DNA of 64,000 bases from an uncultured Ruminococcus sp. (GTDB lineage: Bacteria; Bacillota; Clostridia; Oscillospirales; Ruminococcaceae). The stretch spans positions 1 to 64,000 of the forward strand of contig CANQVK010000013.1 of the NCBI GenBank assembly GCA_947627275.1, read 5' to 3'. The notes below the pieces were generated by a model, which saw only the letters and a program-made list of their open reading frames with translations, searched no databases and was not told the DNA's origin. Made by a program: the position numbers and the translations under genes. Shown here piece after piece: positions 33,130-41,151 of this stretch (positions are counted from its first letter, which is position 1; every line of letters starts with the position of its first letter).

Positions 33130-33849
33130 ATGGATAAGCTGAAAACTATCTTTTTATGCGCAACCGTAGAGATATTTTTGATTGCTTGCGTTGGAGTTGC
33201 GAACATATACCCTAATCCACTAAACTACTTCCTGTTTTATAATATCTTATATGGAATTGTGTTCAGCTTTGTGCTTCCGCTGTTCTTGCTGCGCAAAGAA
33301 GAAAATCCGTTTGATTTTATCGGAGTTAAAGCAGTTGGCAAAAAACAGATTATAGTTTTAAGTATATTTGTTGTTTTTTCTGTTGGAGGACAGATTATTC
33401 CAAAAGTGGTTAATGGCGAAATTATTTCATGGAACTTGCTCCCTATGGGGATTGTGCCGCTGATTATGACAACCTTTTTTGAAGAGTTTTTATTCCGTGG
33501 ATTTTTCCAAAATAAGTTCGAGAAAGAATTTGGCACAACAACCGCAATTCTGGTTTCTGGATTGATGTTTTCGCTTTACCATGTGGGCTATCCGGGATTT
33601 CGTACCTTTGAGGACATTATTTTGCTGTTCGCCGTTGGAATTGGGTTTGCTACTGCTTATAAACTTTCTGGAAACAACTTGATTGTTGCATATTTTGTGA
33701 ATCTCCCTAATGCCTTTGTGACCTATATGTTGAAATTTGAACAATTTCCAAAAATGGCAATGTCTTCAACAATAGCAAGCATCGTTACATTGTGCATAAT
33801 TGTTGTAGTATTTATTGTGTCTGTGAGAGCGAATAGAAAAGAAAGGTAA
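33130..33849 (+). CDS. CPBP-family intramembrane metalloprotease
   Basis: About 239 residues with seven or eight membrane helices. The family motifs are EEFLFRG (EExxxR, near residue 116) and FSLYHVG (FxxxH, near 149). CPBP proteases (Abi/CAAX group) in bacteria are linked to bacteriocin self-immunity and signal processing. Its base composition is more AT-rich than the flanking parB, which suggests cargo acquired separately. No bacteriocin precursor is seen. The ribosome site is weak. Confidence 0.82.
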   Translation: MDKLKTIFLCATVEIFLIACVGVANIYPNPLNYFLFYNILYGIVFSFVLPLFLLRKEENPFDFIGVKAVGKKQIIVLSIFVVFSVGGQIIPKVVNGEIISWNLLPMGIVPLIMTTFFEEFLFRGFFQNKFEKEFGTTTAILVSGLMFSLYHVGYPGFRTFEDIILLFAVGIGFATAYKLSGNNLIVAYFVNLPNAFVTYMLKFEQFPKMAMSSTIASIVTLCIIVVVFIVSVRANRKER

Positions 33850-33860
33850 AAACGACGCTT

Positions 33861-34499
33861 ATGGATGAAAAACTATATCGTGAACTCGGTCAACTGACAA
33901 AAGATAAAACTATATGGAAACAAAATATTCCCTATGTAGCTTCTTTGCTTAAAAATCAATCTCCTAAAATAACGGCTAAAGCAATGTGGCTACTTGGAGA
34001 GATGGGATTGATATATCCGCAGGAAATCGCACCATATACAAAAGAAATTGCTTCTTTTATCGTTTCGGAAAATGACTTATTAAGAGAGCGTACCGCTAAT
34101 GCTTTAGGACGAATTGGCAGAGCAGATTACAAACTTGTTGCCCCTTATTTTAAGGAACTATTTATCTTGGCAGGAGATAAAAGCCCTAATGTACGGTTGG
34201 GTTTTATATGGGCTTCTGAAAACATTGCGACAAATACACCAACGGTGTATGAAGATTGTTTGCCAATATTTGCAGAGCTTCTTAACGATGAAAACGAAAA
34301 AGTCCGAATAGAAGCACCAGAGATGTTTCGGGTGTTAGGAAAACGAAAGCCTGAGTTTGTGCGACCATATTTAGAAAAATTAGAATATATAGCAACGCAC
34401 GATGAGGTTAGTGTAGTTCGTATTCACGCTAAAGGGGCAATTAAAGCTACATTATCTAAAACCATCAAAGAGCCAGACGCTAAGACGCAGAGCCGATAA
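33861..34499 (+). CDS. HEAT-repeat protein
   Basis: 212 residues of helical repeats (ITAKAMWLLGEMGLIYPQEI, LLRERTANALGRIGRADYKL, PNVRLGFIWASENIAT, EKVRIEAPEMFRVLGKRKPE), with no catalytic motif. Such repeats form protein- or nucleic-acid-binding solenoids and resemble lyases or DNA-alkylation-repair-like proteins only in fold. It starts 11 nt after the CPBP gene and probably shares its transcript. The function is unknown. Confidence 0.7.
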   Translation: MDEKLYRELGQLTKDKTIWKQNIPYVASLLKNQSPKITAKAMWLLGEMGLIYPQEIAPYTKEIASFIVSENDLLRERTANALGRIGRADYKLVAPYFKELFILAGDKSPNVRLGFIWASENIATNTPTVYEDCLPIFAELLNDENEKVRIEAPEMFRVLGKRKPEFVRPYLEKLEYIATHDEVSVVRIHAKGAIKATLSKTIKEPDAKTQSR

Positions 34500-34536
34500 A
34501 CTTGTGAGCAATCGCAGTTTGTCGGCTCATTCTTTT
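34490..34536 (+). terminator. Terminator after the CPBP-HEAT gene pair
   Basis: GAGCCGATAAACT (34490-34502) pairs with AGTTTGTCGGCTC (34516-34528), followed by ATTCTTTT. Confidence 0.75.
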
Positions 34537-34796
34537 ATATATTCATAGGTAGGACAAGCCCACCGAATAAAAAAAACGATGTTTCGGTGAGCTGTTTTGT
34601 CATGCTCTGAACACTCTCCGACTTCGTTTTGAAGTTTGGAGGGATTTTTATTGCCTGCAGGCAACGGCTTCTATTTACATATACCATATCGAGGATGGGC
34701 GGATAACCTGTTAAAAAAATCCTCGTCAACACATGGGGGCTTTGCACCTCAAAAGTAGAAGCTAAATCTCTACAAAATAGAAATAAACTCTCCTTA

Positions 34797-34829
34797 AACC
34801 GTAAAGGTATGACAGCCTTTGCGGTTTTT
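34797..34829 (+). terminator. Hairpin upstream of the sigma-like gene
   Basis: AACCGTAAAGG pairs with CCTTTGCGGTT (one G.T), followed by TTTTC. The rest of 34537-34941 holds no gene I can support. Confidence 0.7.
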
Positions 34830-34941
34830 CTTTTGTCGCTTTTTGTAGGAACACGCCGCAAGGCTATTTTGAGTGTTGGATGCCGTTCTCCGCCTTTCAA
34901 TCTGGAAATTTCTCAAAATTTTCAGATTGGAGGTACACAGT

Positions 34942-35370
34942 ATGGCTTACAACAAAGCCAAAGAAGAAAAGAAATGGAGGCTCTGGAAAGAAGCCGAGGA
35001 AAAGCAACTACGGAGCTTGGGTGTCAGCGAGGACACCATTGAAAAGCTCCATGTCCACGATTGGGCGATTTTCAATTCCGACAGACGGTACTATCAGCGT
35101 ATGCAAGAATCGGGTACATATCTTGAGGAAGTGGCAGAGGACACCACACCGCCCGAAATAAAAACGGTGGAGGATTTTTTGGACAGTATTGAAAATCAGC
35201 AGCTCTTTCATGTCTTGATTAAAGTGGACAGGCTTACCCTGCAAATCGCTTTGATGAAAATGCAGGGCTACTCTGTCCGTGAAACCGCATTGCATTTTGG
35301 CGTTACAGAGAAAGCTGTTTACAGACGGATGGACAGGCTCAAAGAAAAATTAAAAAAGTTTTTTGAGTAG
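34942..35370 (+). CDS. Sigma-70 region 4-like DNA-binding protein of the integrative element
   Basis: 142 residues from ATG 34942, which is preceded by TTGGAGGT. The N-terminal half is charged and without recognisable domain. The C-terminus has a helix-turn-helix of sigma region 4 type (IALMKMQGYSVRETALHFGV then VYRRMDRLKEKLKKF). Proteins of this type are the regulators found near the xis-int module of clostridial integrative elements. It may direct transcription of element genes. Confidence 0.78.
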   Translation: MAYNKAKEEKKWRLWKEAEEKQLRSLGVSEDTIEKLHVHDWAIFNSDRRYYQRMQESGTYLEEVAEDTTPPEIKTVEDFLDSIENQQLFHVLIKVDRLTLQIALMKMQGYSVRETALHFGVTEKAVYRRMDRLKEKLKKFFE

Positions 35371-35384
35371 AGGGGAAAATCGGG

Positions 35385-35940
35385 CTTCCCCACGGGCTAC
35401 AGGGTGAGAGGACAAATCCTCTTGCCCTTTTTTCCTTTGTGTGGCGAAAACGGGACGGCTCCTTGACAACCGAATACCCATTCGCCAAACACTTCCTCTT
35501 TGTGATTGTGATGAGCATAAGCGTGTGCAGCGGTACGCCACGACCTGCCATACGGCAGCGAGCGATGAAAGGTGGTGAGCCTATCCCTACCGACTCAAAA
35601 TATCGGGCAGCTCCCGATTTCGCCATAACCCACAAAGAGAACAATGGTACTCCCGTCCAGTCACAGTCCGAGCGTGATTAAACCGTCGCAGGCAATGAGG
35701 GCGGCTCTGTCAGAACGACAGTTGGGGTGAAACTCCCGTGGCGTCAGTTCGCTGCTGACCGTTTGGCGACTTCCCGTTGCGTTTCGGGGTGTCGAGGACA
35801 AATAGGAACGCTCCTATCATAAAGCCAGACGCAAGGCGGTCTATGGAAACAGAGCATTGTTTTACACTCTCCCGACCTTAAATACTCCCTTGTGTCTGGC
35901 TGCTACATAGGCAGTACATACCTGCCTAAATCCAGATAGG
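35385..35940. other. Gene-free, structure-rich region of the integrative element
   Basis: This stretch of about 555 bases between the sigma-like gene and mazF has no credible ORF but several short perfect stems, for example CTGTC/GACAG around 35716, GTCAG/CTGAC around 35743, and ATAGGA/TCCTAT around 35802. Base composition is high in G and C, as in structured RNA. It could be a transcribed RNA, an oriT-like region or the remnant of deleted genes. I cannot assign it. Confidence 0.4.
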
Positions 35941-35953
35941 AGGTCAGACACAA

Positions 35954-36316
35954 ATGGAAGAAAGAAAAATCAGGCGTGGCGACATCTACTACGCCGACTT
36001 AAATCCCGTTATCGGCTCGGAACAGGGCGGCAGGCGACCCGTACTTATCATCTCCAACGATACGGGCAACAGGCACAGCCCGACAGTAATCATCGCCGCT
36101 ATCACGGGCTTGGAACACACCAAAGCAAAGCTGCCCACCCATACCATAGTAAGGGACATTAAGGGCTTGGAGAAAAACTCCATTGTCCTGCTTGAGCAAA
36201 TCCGTACCATAGATAAGCAGAGGTTAGGAAATTATCTTGGCAGGCTTCCCGAAAGCGTTATGCCGAGGATAAACCGTTCACTTGCCATCAGCGTGGATTT
36301 AACCGTGGTGGTGTAA
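35954..36316 (+). CDS. MazF/PemK-family endoribonuclease toxin
   Basis: 120 residues with the family start [20 protein letters not shown] and the core [25 protein letters not shown], plus a C-terminal [19 protein letters not shown] precedes the ATG. MazF toxins cut mRNA at short motifs and are normally neutralised by an antitoxin gene just upstream, which is not present here. The nearest upstream gene is the sigma-like one, 580 bases away. It may stabilise the element or act with an antitoxin elsewhere. Confidence 0.9.
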   Translation: MEERKIRRGDIYYADLNPVIGSEQGGRRPVLIISNDTGNRHSPTVIIAAITGLEHTKAKLPTHTIVRDIKGLEKNSIVLLEQIRTIDKQRLGNYLGRLPESVMPRINRSLAISVDLTVVV

Positions 36317-36387
36317 CTCTGAATAGCGAATATTGAAACGCTTGTGTTTGTTTGGCACAGGCTTTTTTGTTTGATAGGAGGTCTTTT

Positions 36388-36591
36388 ATGAACTATACAG
36401 ATGTTCCCATCTGGGAAAAATACACGCTTACCATTGAGGAAGCCGCTAAGTATTTCCGCATCGGGGAAAAGAAGCTGCGCCAGTTGGCAGAGGAAAACCC
36501 AAATGCCAACTGGCTCATTATGAATGGAAACCGTGTGCAGATTAAACGGAAGCAGTTTGAAAAAATCATCGACTCTATGGAGGTCATATAG
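36388..36591 (+). CDS. xis: Excisionase (Tn916 Xis type)
   Basis: 67 residues, [20 protein letters not shown] onward, with a winged helix ([20 protein letters not shown]). It matches the Tn916-family excisionase layout. ATG 36388 follows TAGGAGGT; the longer frame from 36352 has no ribosome site. Xis bends the element ends and directs the integrase toward excision. Confidence 0.9.
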   Translation: MNYTDVPIWEKYTLTIEEAAKYFRIGEKKLRQLAEENPNANWLIMNGNRVQIKRKQFEKIIDSMEVI

Positions 36592-36619
36592 TTGCAGCGA
36601 GCCAAAAAAACGGTATAAT
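36592..36619 (+). promoter_or_regulatory. Integrase promoter
   Basis: TTGCAG (36592-36597), 16 nt, TATAAT (36614-36619), with AAAGGAG before the integrase ATG. Confidence 0.65.
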
Positions 36620-36669
36620 AGTGGTATGTCGTATCGAGGCTCGTTCCAGAATGGAAAGGAGCTTACACT

Positions 36670-37857
36670 ATGTCACAGAAAAGACGGGACAATAAAGGTC
36701 GGGTGTTAAGGACTGGAGAGAGCCAGAGAAAAGACGGGAGATACGCATATAAATATACGGACGCATACGGCAAGCCGCAGTTTGTCTATTCGTGGAAGTT
36801 GGTAGCCACAGACAAGACCCCAACGGGAAAGCGTGATGTTCCTGCGTTAAGGGACAAGATAAAGGAAATTTGCAGGGATTTGGACGATGGCATCGACACC
36901 ATAGGAAAGAAAATCACGGTATGCCAGCTCTATGCCAAGCAGAACGGTCTGAGAAAGAATGTGAAGCACGGCACAGAAAAAAGCCGTGAATATCTGATGG
37001 GCTTATTGCAGGACGACCCTATCGGCTCGAAAAGCATTGATACCGTGAAGCAGTCGGACGCAAAGGAATGGGCTATCCGAATGAGCGAAAAAGGCTTTGC
37101 CTTCCAGTCAATCAGCAACTACAAACGCTCATTAAAGGCAGCGTTCTACACCGCCATTGAGGATGACTGTATCCGCAAAAATCCTTTTAACTTTGCCCTT
37201 GATACGGTTATCGAAGATGACAGGGAGCGAAAGGCTGCACTAACGCCGAAGCAGGAAGAAAGCCTGTTAGCCTTTATGGAGCAGGATGCGGTGTATAAGA
37301 AGTACCGTGACGAGGTGATTATCCTGCTTGGAACGGGGCTGCGGATTTCAGAGTTCTGCGGGCTTACCACGGCTCTGGATTTCCAAAACCGTTCTATCAA
37401 TGTTGACCATCAGCTCCTGCGTGATGCCAAGATAGGCTACTATGTGGAAACGCCCAAGACCAAGAAAGGCATACGGCAAATCCCTATGAGCGATGAAGTC
37501 TATCAGGCGTTAAAGCGTGTGATGAAAAGCCGAAGCAATGCAGCACCGTTCAGCGTTGGCGGCTATAAGGATTTCCTGTTTCTCAAACAGGACGGTACGC
37601 CCAAAGTAGCCGCCAATTATGAGGGTATGTTAAAGGGGCTTGTGAAGAAGTACAATAAGCAGAACAAAGAGCCGCTTCCGAACATCACGCCCCATATTCT
37701 CCGACACACTTTCTGCACTCGGTTAGCCAATGCGGGAATGAACCCGAAAGCGTTGCAGTATATTATGGGTCACGCCAACATCACGATGACTTTGAACTAT
37801 TACGCCCACGCAACCTACGACTCCGCAAAGGCAGAAATGGAACGGTTGGCAGCTTGA
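36670..37857 (+). CDS. int: Tyrosine integrase of Tn916 type
   Basis: 395 residues with an N-terminal arm-binding domain (KDGRYAYKYTDAYGKPQFVY), a core-binding SAM-like domain (about 75-165) and a catalytic domain. Catalytic residues are Arg225 in GTGLRISE, His342 and Arg345 in HILRHTF, His368 in MGHANITM, and the nucleophile Tyr377 or Tyr378 in LNYYAH. All are intact, so the enzyme could be active. The gene is the last of the element and ends 9 nt before the candidate right attachment repeat. Confidence 0.95.
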   Translation: MSQKRRDNKGRVLRTGESQRKDGRYAYKYTDAYGKPQFVYSWKLVATDKTPTGKRDVPALRDKIKEICRDLDDGIDTIGKKITVCQLYAKQNGLRKNVKHGTEKSREYLMGLLQDDPIGSKSIDTVKQSDAKEWAIRMSEKGFAFQSISNYKRSLKAAFYTAIEDDCIRKNPFNFALDTVIEDDRERKAALTPKQEESLLAFMEQDAVYKKYRDEVIILLGTGLRISEFCGLTTALDFQNRSINVDHQLLRDAKIGYYVETPKTKKGIRQIPMSDEVYQALKRVMKSRSNAAPFSVGGYKDFLFLKQDGTPKVAANYEGMLKGLVKKYNKQNKEPLPNITPHILRHTFCTRLANAGMNPKALQYIMGHANITMTLNYYAHATYDSAKAEMERLAA

Positions 37858-37947
37858 TAAACGCTGTATTTACTACCACCGTACTACTTTTGAACGGAAA
37901 GTTGTGCCGAGGAACGCAAGGTTATGCGAAGTTTCTCCCGATATGAC

Positions 37948-37989
37948 AAATGGCGAAAAAGCCTTGAATACCAAGACTTATCGCCATTT
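37948..37989. terminator. Hairpin right of the integrative element
   Basis: CAAATGGCGA (37948-37957) pairs with TCGCCATTTG (37980-37989). It lies in the roughly 325-bp gene-free gap between integrase and the leftward ATPase gene. No other element is recognised in that gap. Confidence 0.5.
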
Positions 37990-38183
37990 GCCAACCTATG
38001 AAAAGATGGTTGAGAAATTTGCTTGAAGTTTCTACTTGAAAATTTAACAAAAGGAACTGAATAAAAATTTATCATAGCAAGGCGGAGGAGGAAAGTGTGC
38101 TGTCGCACGGTGACGGCGACAACGCAGCTATGGGAAATTTTTATCAGTGAACTTGTTTCATTTTCAGGTAGGATCACTATAAA

Positions 38184-39881
38184 TTATTCAGAAATCAGAC
38201 ATTCGTCCATCTTGACTTTGCAGGCTTTCTGATAAAATGCAACGCCATAGCGTATCACTTTTCTGTAGCAGTCGTCGATCAATTCCTCGGAGTATCTCAT
38301 GTCACGGATCTGTTTCAAGCCCTCATCGCACTTAGCGTCAAGCTGTCGGAACGTATCCGCAATTTTAACTTCAATTACAACCGCAACTTCTCTTGTTTGA
38401 TATTCGCAGACGGTAATATCCGTTCTGCCGTCGCCGTTTTCACGGTTTGATTTCACCTGATAAACTTCAGAGCCTGCGAGTAAACCTGCAAGAAATCCGT
38501 GGTAAAAACTTTCTTTTGTATCGTAGAAGCTGATACATTTTCTCAGCCAGCGGTTGATCTCATTCTGCACAGTCTGCGGATCTTCGCCGAGAACCGCCTG
38601 CAATAACGGCGGATTTTTTTCTTTCTTGACAGTTTCCTCAAACCACTGCTGAATAGTGCGCTTGTAAATACTCAGGACTTCACGATTTGGAATCATCATT
38701 GTGGAATATATGGTTTCGCCGATCAGCTCGGAATAAATTTGCTTCAGGTATCCCGTAAACAGCAGAAAACTCCAGATACTTTCGGAATTAACATTCAGAT
38801 TTGCATACACGGAATCCTCATAAATGGGCGCTTTTACGTTTCCGCCTTCCATTAATAACTCGATTATTTCCTTGGTCTTTGCATCTGAATTTACAACAAG
38901 CTCGTGAATAATGCTGTTGGAGCTTGTGTTTATCCAGTAGGGCTGGCAGGCGACCGTATCTTCATCTATTACCGCATTTACATATTTCAGAATGCTCCAC
39001 GGATTATATATTTCCGTTCTGCCAAATATATAGCCGTCATACCAATCTTTCATTTGAGGCAATTTATCTGAAATTTCATAATCTTCTGCGAATTTCTCAA
39101 CCTCCGCCTGCGTGAAACCAAAACAATCCGACATTTTAGACGCTGTTACTGAGTAAACATTAAGGTTGTTCAATCCCGTGAAAATGCTTTCTTTTGAAAT
39201 TCGCAGACAGCCTGTCAGGACGGCAAATTCCAGAGCCGGATTTGTCTTTAGCGCGCTCTCGAACACGCTTCTTATCAAGCTGACCATTTTGTCGTAAAAT
39301 CCGCAAAAATAGGAATTTTCCAAAGGAACGTCATACTCGTCTATCAGAATGATAACTTTCTTGCGATAAGCTCTTTCAAGACATACTGACAAAAATCCGA
39401 TTGCCTTGTTGTAAGCCGAATCACTTGCATCAATGTCTAAAAAAGCATCATATCTTCTTTGCTCTTCCTTATCCAGAACGTTTGCCCTATAAATAAACGC
39501 TCTGTGCCGCCTGAATTCGTCTTTTACAATATCCTTAAAAGTTTCATATGCAAGCTCATAGGTATTCTGCTTCATGCTTTTCAGCGAAACCGAGATCACA
39601 GGATACTGCCCCTGATGCTGCATATATTTCTGTCCGGCTCTTGAAATATTCAAGCCCTCAAACAGATGTGCGTTGCTTTCTTCCGTTTTCTCAAAAAATC
39701 GCTGTATCATGCTCATGTTCAGCGTTTTTCCAAATCTTCTCGGACGTGTGAACAGGCTTACCATACTATTTTTGTCCAGCAAATCTTTTATCATGGAAGT
39801 TTTATCTACAAAATAATAGTCTCGTTCTACCAATCTCTTGAAATCTTCCACGCCGATCGGGAGCGGTTTTGTTTGTGCCAT
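38184..39881 (-). CDS. AAA-ATPase-like / PD-(D/E)XK nuclease-domain protein
   Basis: About 565 residues from ATG 39881 (GCGAGGTG upstream). The N-terminal AAA-ATPase_like domain includes PIGVEDFKRLVERDYYFVDK and the P-loop TRPRRFGKTLNMSM, with Walker B KKVIILIDEYDVPLE. The C-terminal PD-(D/E)XK nuclease-like domain (about 455-560) includes GRTDITVCEYQTREVAVVIE. These proteins are abundant and multi-copy in anaerobic gut bacteria; their role is unknown, with suggested links to defence or mobile DNA. Confidence 0.9.
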   Translation of the reverse strand: MAQTKPLPIGVEDFKRLVERDYYFVDKTSMIKDLLDKNSMVSLFTRPRRFGKTLNMSMIQRFFEKTEESNAHLFEGLNISRAGQKYMQHQGQYPVISVSLKSMKQNTYELAYETFKDIVKDEFRRHRAFIYRANVLDKEEQRRYDAFLDIDASDSAYNKAIGFLSVCLERAYRKKVIILIDEYDVPLENSYFCGFYDKMVSLIRSVFESALKTNPALEFAVLTGCLRISKESIFTGLNNLNVYSVTASKMSDCFGFTQAEVEKFAEDYEISDKLPQMKDWYDGYIFGRTEIYNPWSILKYVNAVIDEDTVACQPYWINTSSNSIIHELVVNSDAKTKEIIELLMEGGNVKAPIYEDSVYANLNVNSESIWSFLLFTGYLKQIYSELIGETIYSTMMIPNREVLSIYKRTIQQWFEETVKKEKNPPLLQAVLGEDPQTVQNEINRWLRKCISFYDTKESFYHGFLAGLLAGSEVYQVKSNRENGDGRTDITVCEYQTREVAVVIEVKIADTFRQLDAKCDEGLKQIRDMRYSEELIDDCYRKVIRYGVAFYQKACKVKMDECLISE

Positions 39882-39985
39882 TTGATACACCTCGCCTTCT
39901 TGCATCTAAGTATATCATATTTAAAAGAAAAAAGCAACTGCAAAAATCATTTTCCTGTTGATTTGGTCACGGTTTTGGATTTGTT

Positions 39986-40146
39986 TATACTCGCCGCTAT
40001 TGCAAAATGTACAAAGAATACCGAACAGAAAATTCGTATGTCAAGGAAGACGACGAAAGCATACTTGTTGTATGGTTAGGAGGATGACGCAGACAGACGG
40101 ATTTTATGTCGGCGTTATTGGATATTTTGTAATAGCGGCGAGTATA
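39986..40146. mobile_element. MITE-like element, 161-bp copy
   Basis: It has 23-bp inverted ends (39986-40008 and 40124-40146, one mismatch) and lies in the opposite orientation to the 127-bp copy at 19657. Its interior has 34 extra bases flanked by imperfect direct repeats (GTCATCCTCCTAACCATAC and GTCGTCTTCCTTGACATAC on the reverse strand). The shorter copy therefore looks like a deletion between these repeats. Confidence 0.75.
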
Positions 40147-40181
40147 TGTTATTTGACTTTTTTCAGAGTATGTGATATAAT

Positions 40182-40223
40182 TATACTTGCTTCTATTGCA
40201 AAATGATCAATAGCGGCGAGTAT
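40182..40223. repeat. Terminal-repeat-only relic of the MITE-like family
   Basis: Degenerate left end TATACTTGCTTCTATTGCAA runs straight into a right end, CAATAGCGGCGAGTATA, only 36 bp beyond the 161-bp copy. It appears to be an element reduced to its two ends, just before the HAD gene. Confidence 0.55.
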
Positions 40224-40253
40224 ACTGCATAAAAAAATACAAGGTGATGTTAA

Positions 40254-41042
40254 ATGAGATCCGTAATTTTTTTCGATATTGACGGCACTCTTATTTCCGA
40301 GGACGGACTTATGACGATCCCCGAAAGCGCAAGGACCGCTATCGCAAAGGCAAGAGAAAACGGCTGTCTTACCTTTATAAATACTGGTCGGACGGAGTTC
40401 AACGTCAATAAAAGAATACGTTCGCTCGGCTTTGACGGGCTTATATGCGGCTGCGGAACATACATAGAATACAACGGCGAGACGCTCTTTTATAACGGAC
40501 TTTCTGCGGATTTCTGCCGTGAAACAGCGTATTTTATGCGTAAAACAGGTCTTACCCCCGTTTACGAGCATAAGAACGGCTATTTTTTCGATGACCTTGC
40601 TCCGAAAAACGCCGAGCTTGAGGATTTTCTCGAATCATTTGTTGAGGACGGCATACCCGTTGACGGACGTGTTGAGGATAAGGATTTTATTTTTGACAAA
40701 TTCGTAGCATGGGAAAACCCAAACTGCGATATGAAGCTTTTCAGGCATGAAATAGGCAAAAGCTTTGAGATCATCGACCGAGGCGGCGGTTTCTATGAAA
40801 ACGTTCCTCTCGGCTGTTCAAAAGCTACGGCTATCGAATTTATCCTTGCAAAGCTGAATATTTCCCTTGAAAACGCCTATGCGGTCGGAGACAGCGCAAA
40901 CGATCTCCCCATGCTGAAAGCAGTCCCCAACAGCATAGCAATGGGCGGTTCGGAGGCGATATATCCCTATGTTTCATACATTACAACCCCTCTGCACGAG
41001 GACGGGATATACAATGCGCTCGCTCACTATAAGCTGATTTGA
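40254..41042 (+). CDS. Cof-type HAD-superfamily phosphatase
   Basis: 262 residues with the HAD motifs VIFFDIDGTLI (1), INTGRTEF (2), the lysine region CSKATAIEFI, and GDSANDLPMLKAV (4), plus a C2B cap. Cof-type enzymes dephosphorylate sugar phosphates or nucleotide-like metabolites; the substrate cannot be read from sequence. AAGGTG precedes the ATG. A consensus promoter of its own is not evident, and MITE relics lie directly upstream. Confidence 0.92.
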   Translation: MRSVIFFDIDGTLISEDGLMTIPESARTAIAKARENGCLTFINTGRTEFNVNKRIRSLGFDGLICGCGTYIEYNGETLFYNGLSADFCRETAYFMRKTGLTPVYEHKNGYFFDDLAPKNAELEDFLESFVEDGIPVDGRVEDKDFIFDKFVAWENPNCDMKLFRHEIGKSFEIIDRGGGFYENVPLGCSKATAIEFILAKLNISLENAYAVGDSANDLPMLKAVPNSIAMGGSEAIYPYVSYITTPLHEDGIYNALAHYKLI

Positions 41043-41050
41043 AATAGTAC

Positions 41051-41112
41051 TTGCTTTTTTTTCGGAAATATAGTATAATTAAGTACAACAATGTTTCAGA
41101 CAGCATTGTTGT
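41051..41112 (+). promoter_or_regulatory. lon promoter and adjoining inverted repeat
   Basis: TTGCTT (41051-41056), 17 nt, TATAAT (41074-41079). At the expected transcription start, ACAACAATG (41085-41093) is repeated inverted as CATTGTTGT (41104-41112). This is a candidate operator or 5' hairpin. It does not match the CIRCE or CtsR heat-shock sites. Confidence 0.7.
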
Positions 41113-41151
41113 AAACAGTTAAAATCATTACCTAAAAGTGGAGATATATTT

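Larger units (their letters stand above)
30833..37876 (+). mobile_element. Small integrative element with Tn916-type integrase
   Basis: A genomic island runs from parA to a tyrosine integrase. TATTTACTAC occurs at 30833-30842 and again at 37867-37876, just after the integrase, and is a candidate attachment core. ACTACTT repeats near both ends could be integrase arm sites. Island genes resemble the control and integration regions of clostridial conjugative elements, but no relaxase, coupling protein or type IV secretion gene is present. It is therefore either a remnant or a mobilisable element. The exact ends are uncertain. Confidence 0.6.

Noticed and set aside
35385..35940. Group II intron or intron remnant
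   Set aside because: I looked for a domain V-like hairpin and the 5' GUGYG start; only vague similarity was found and no reverse transcriptase is present.
40182..40223. CRISPR repeat unit
   Set aside because: The repeated sequence is a terminal inverted repeat of the MITE-like family; there are no regularly spaced direct repeats or cas genes.
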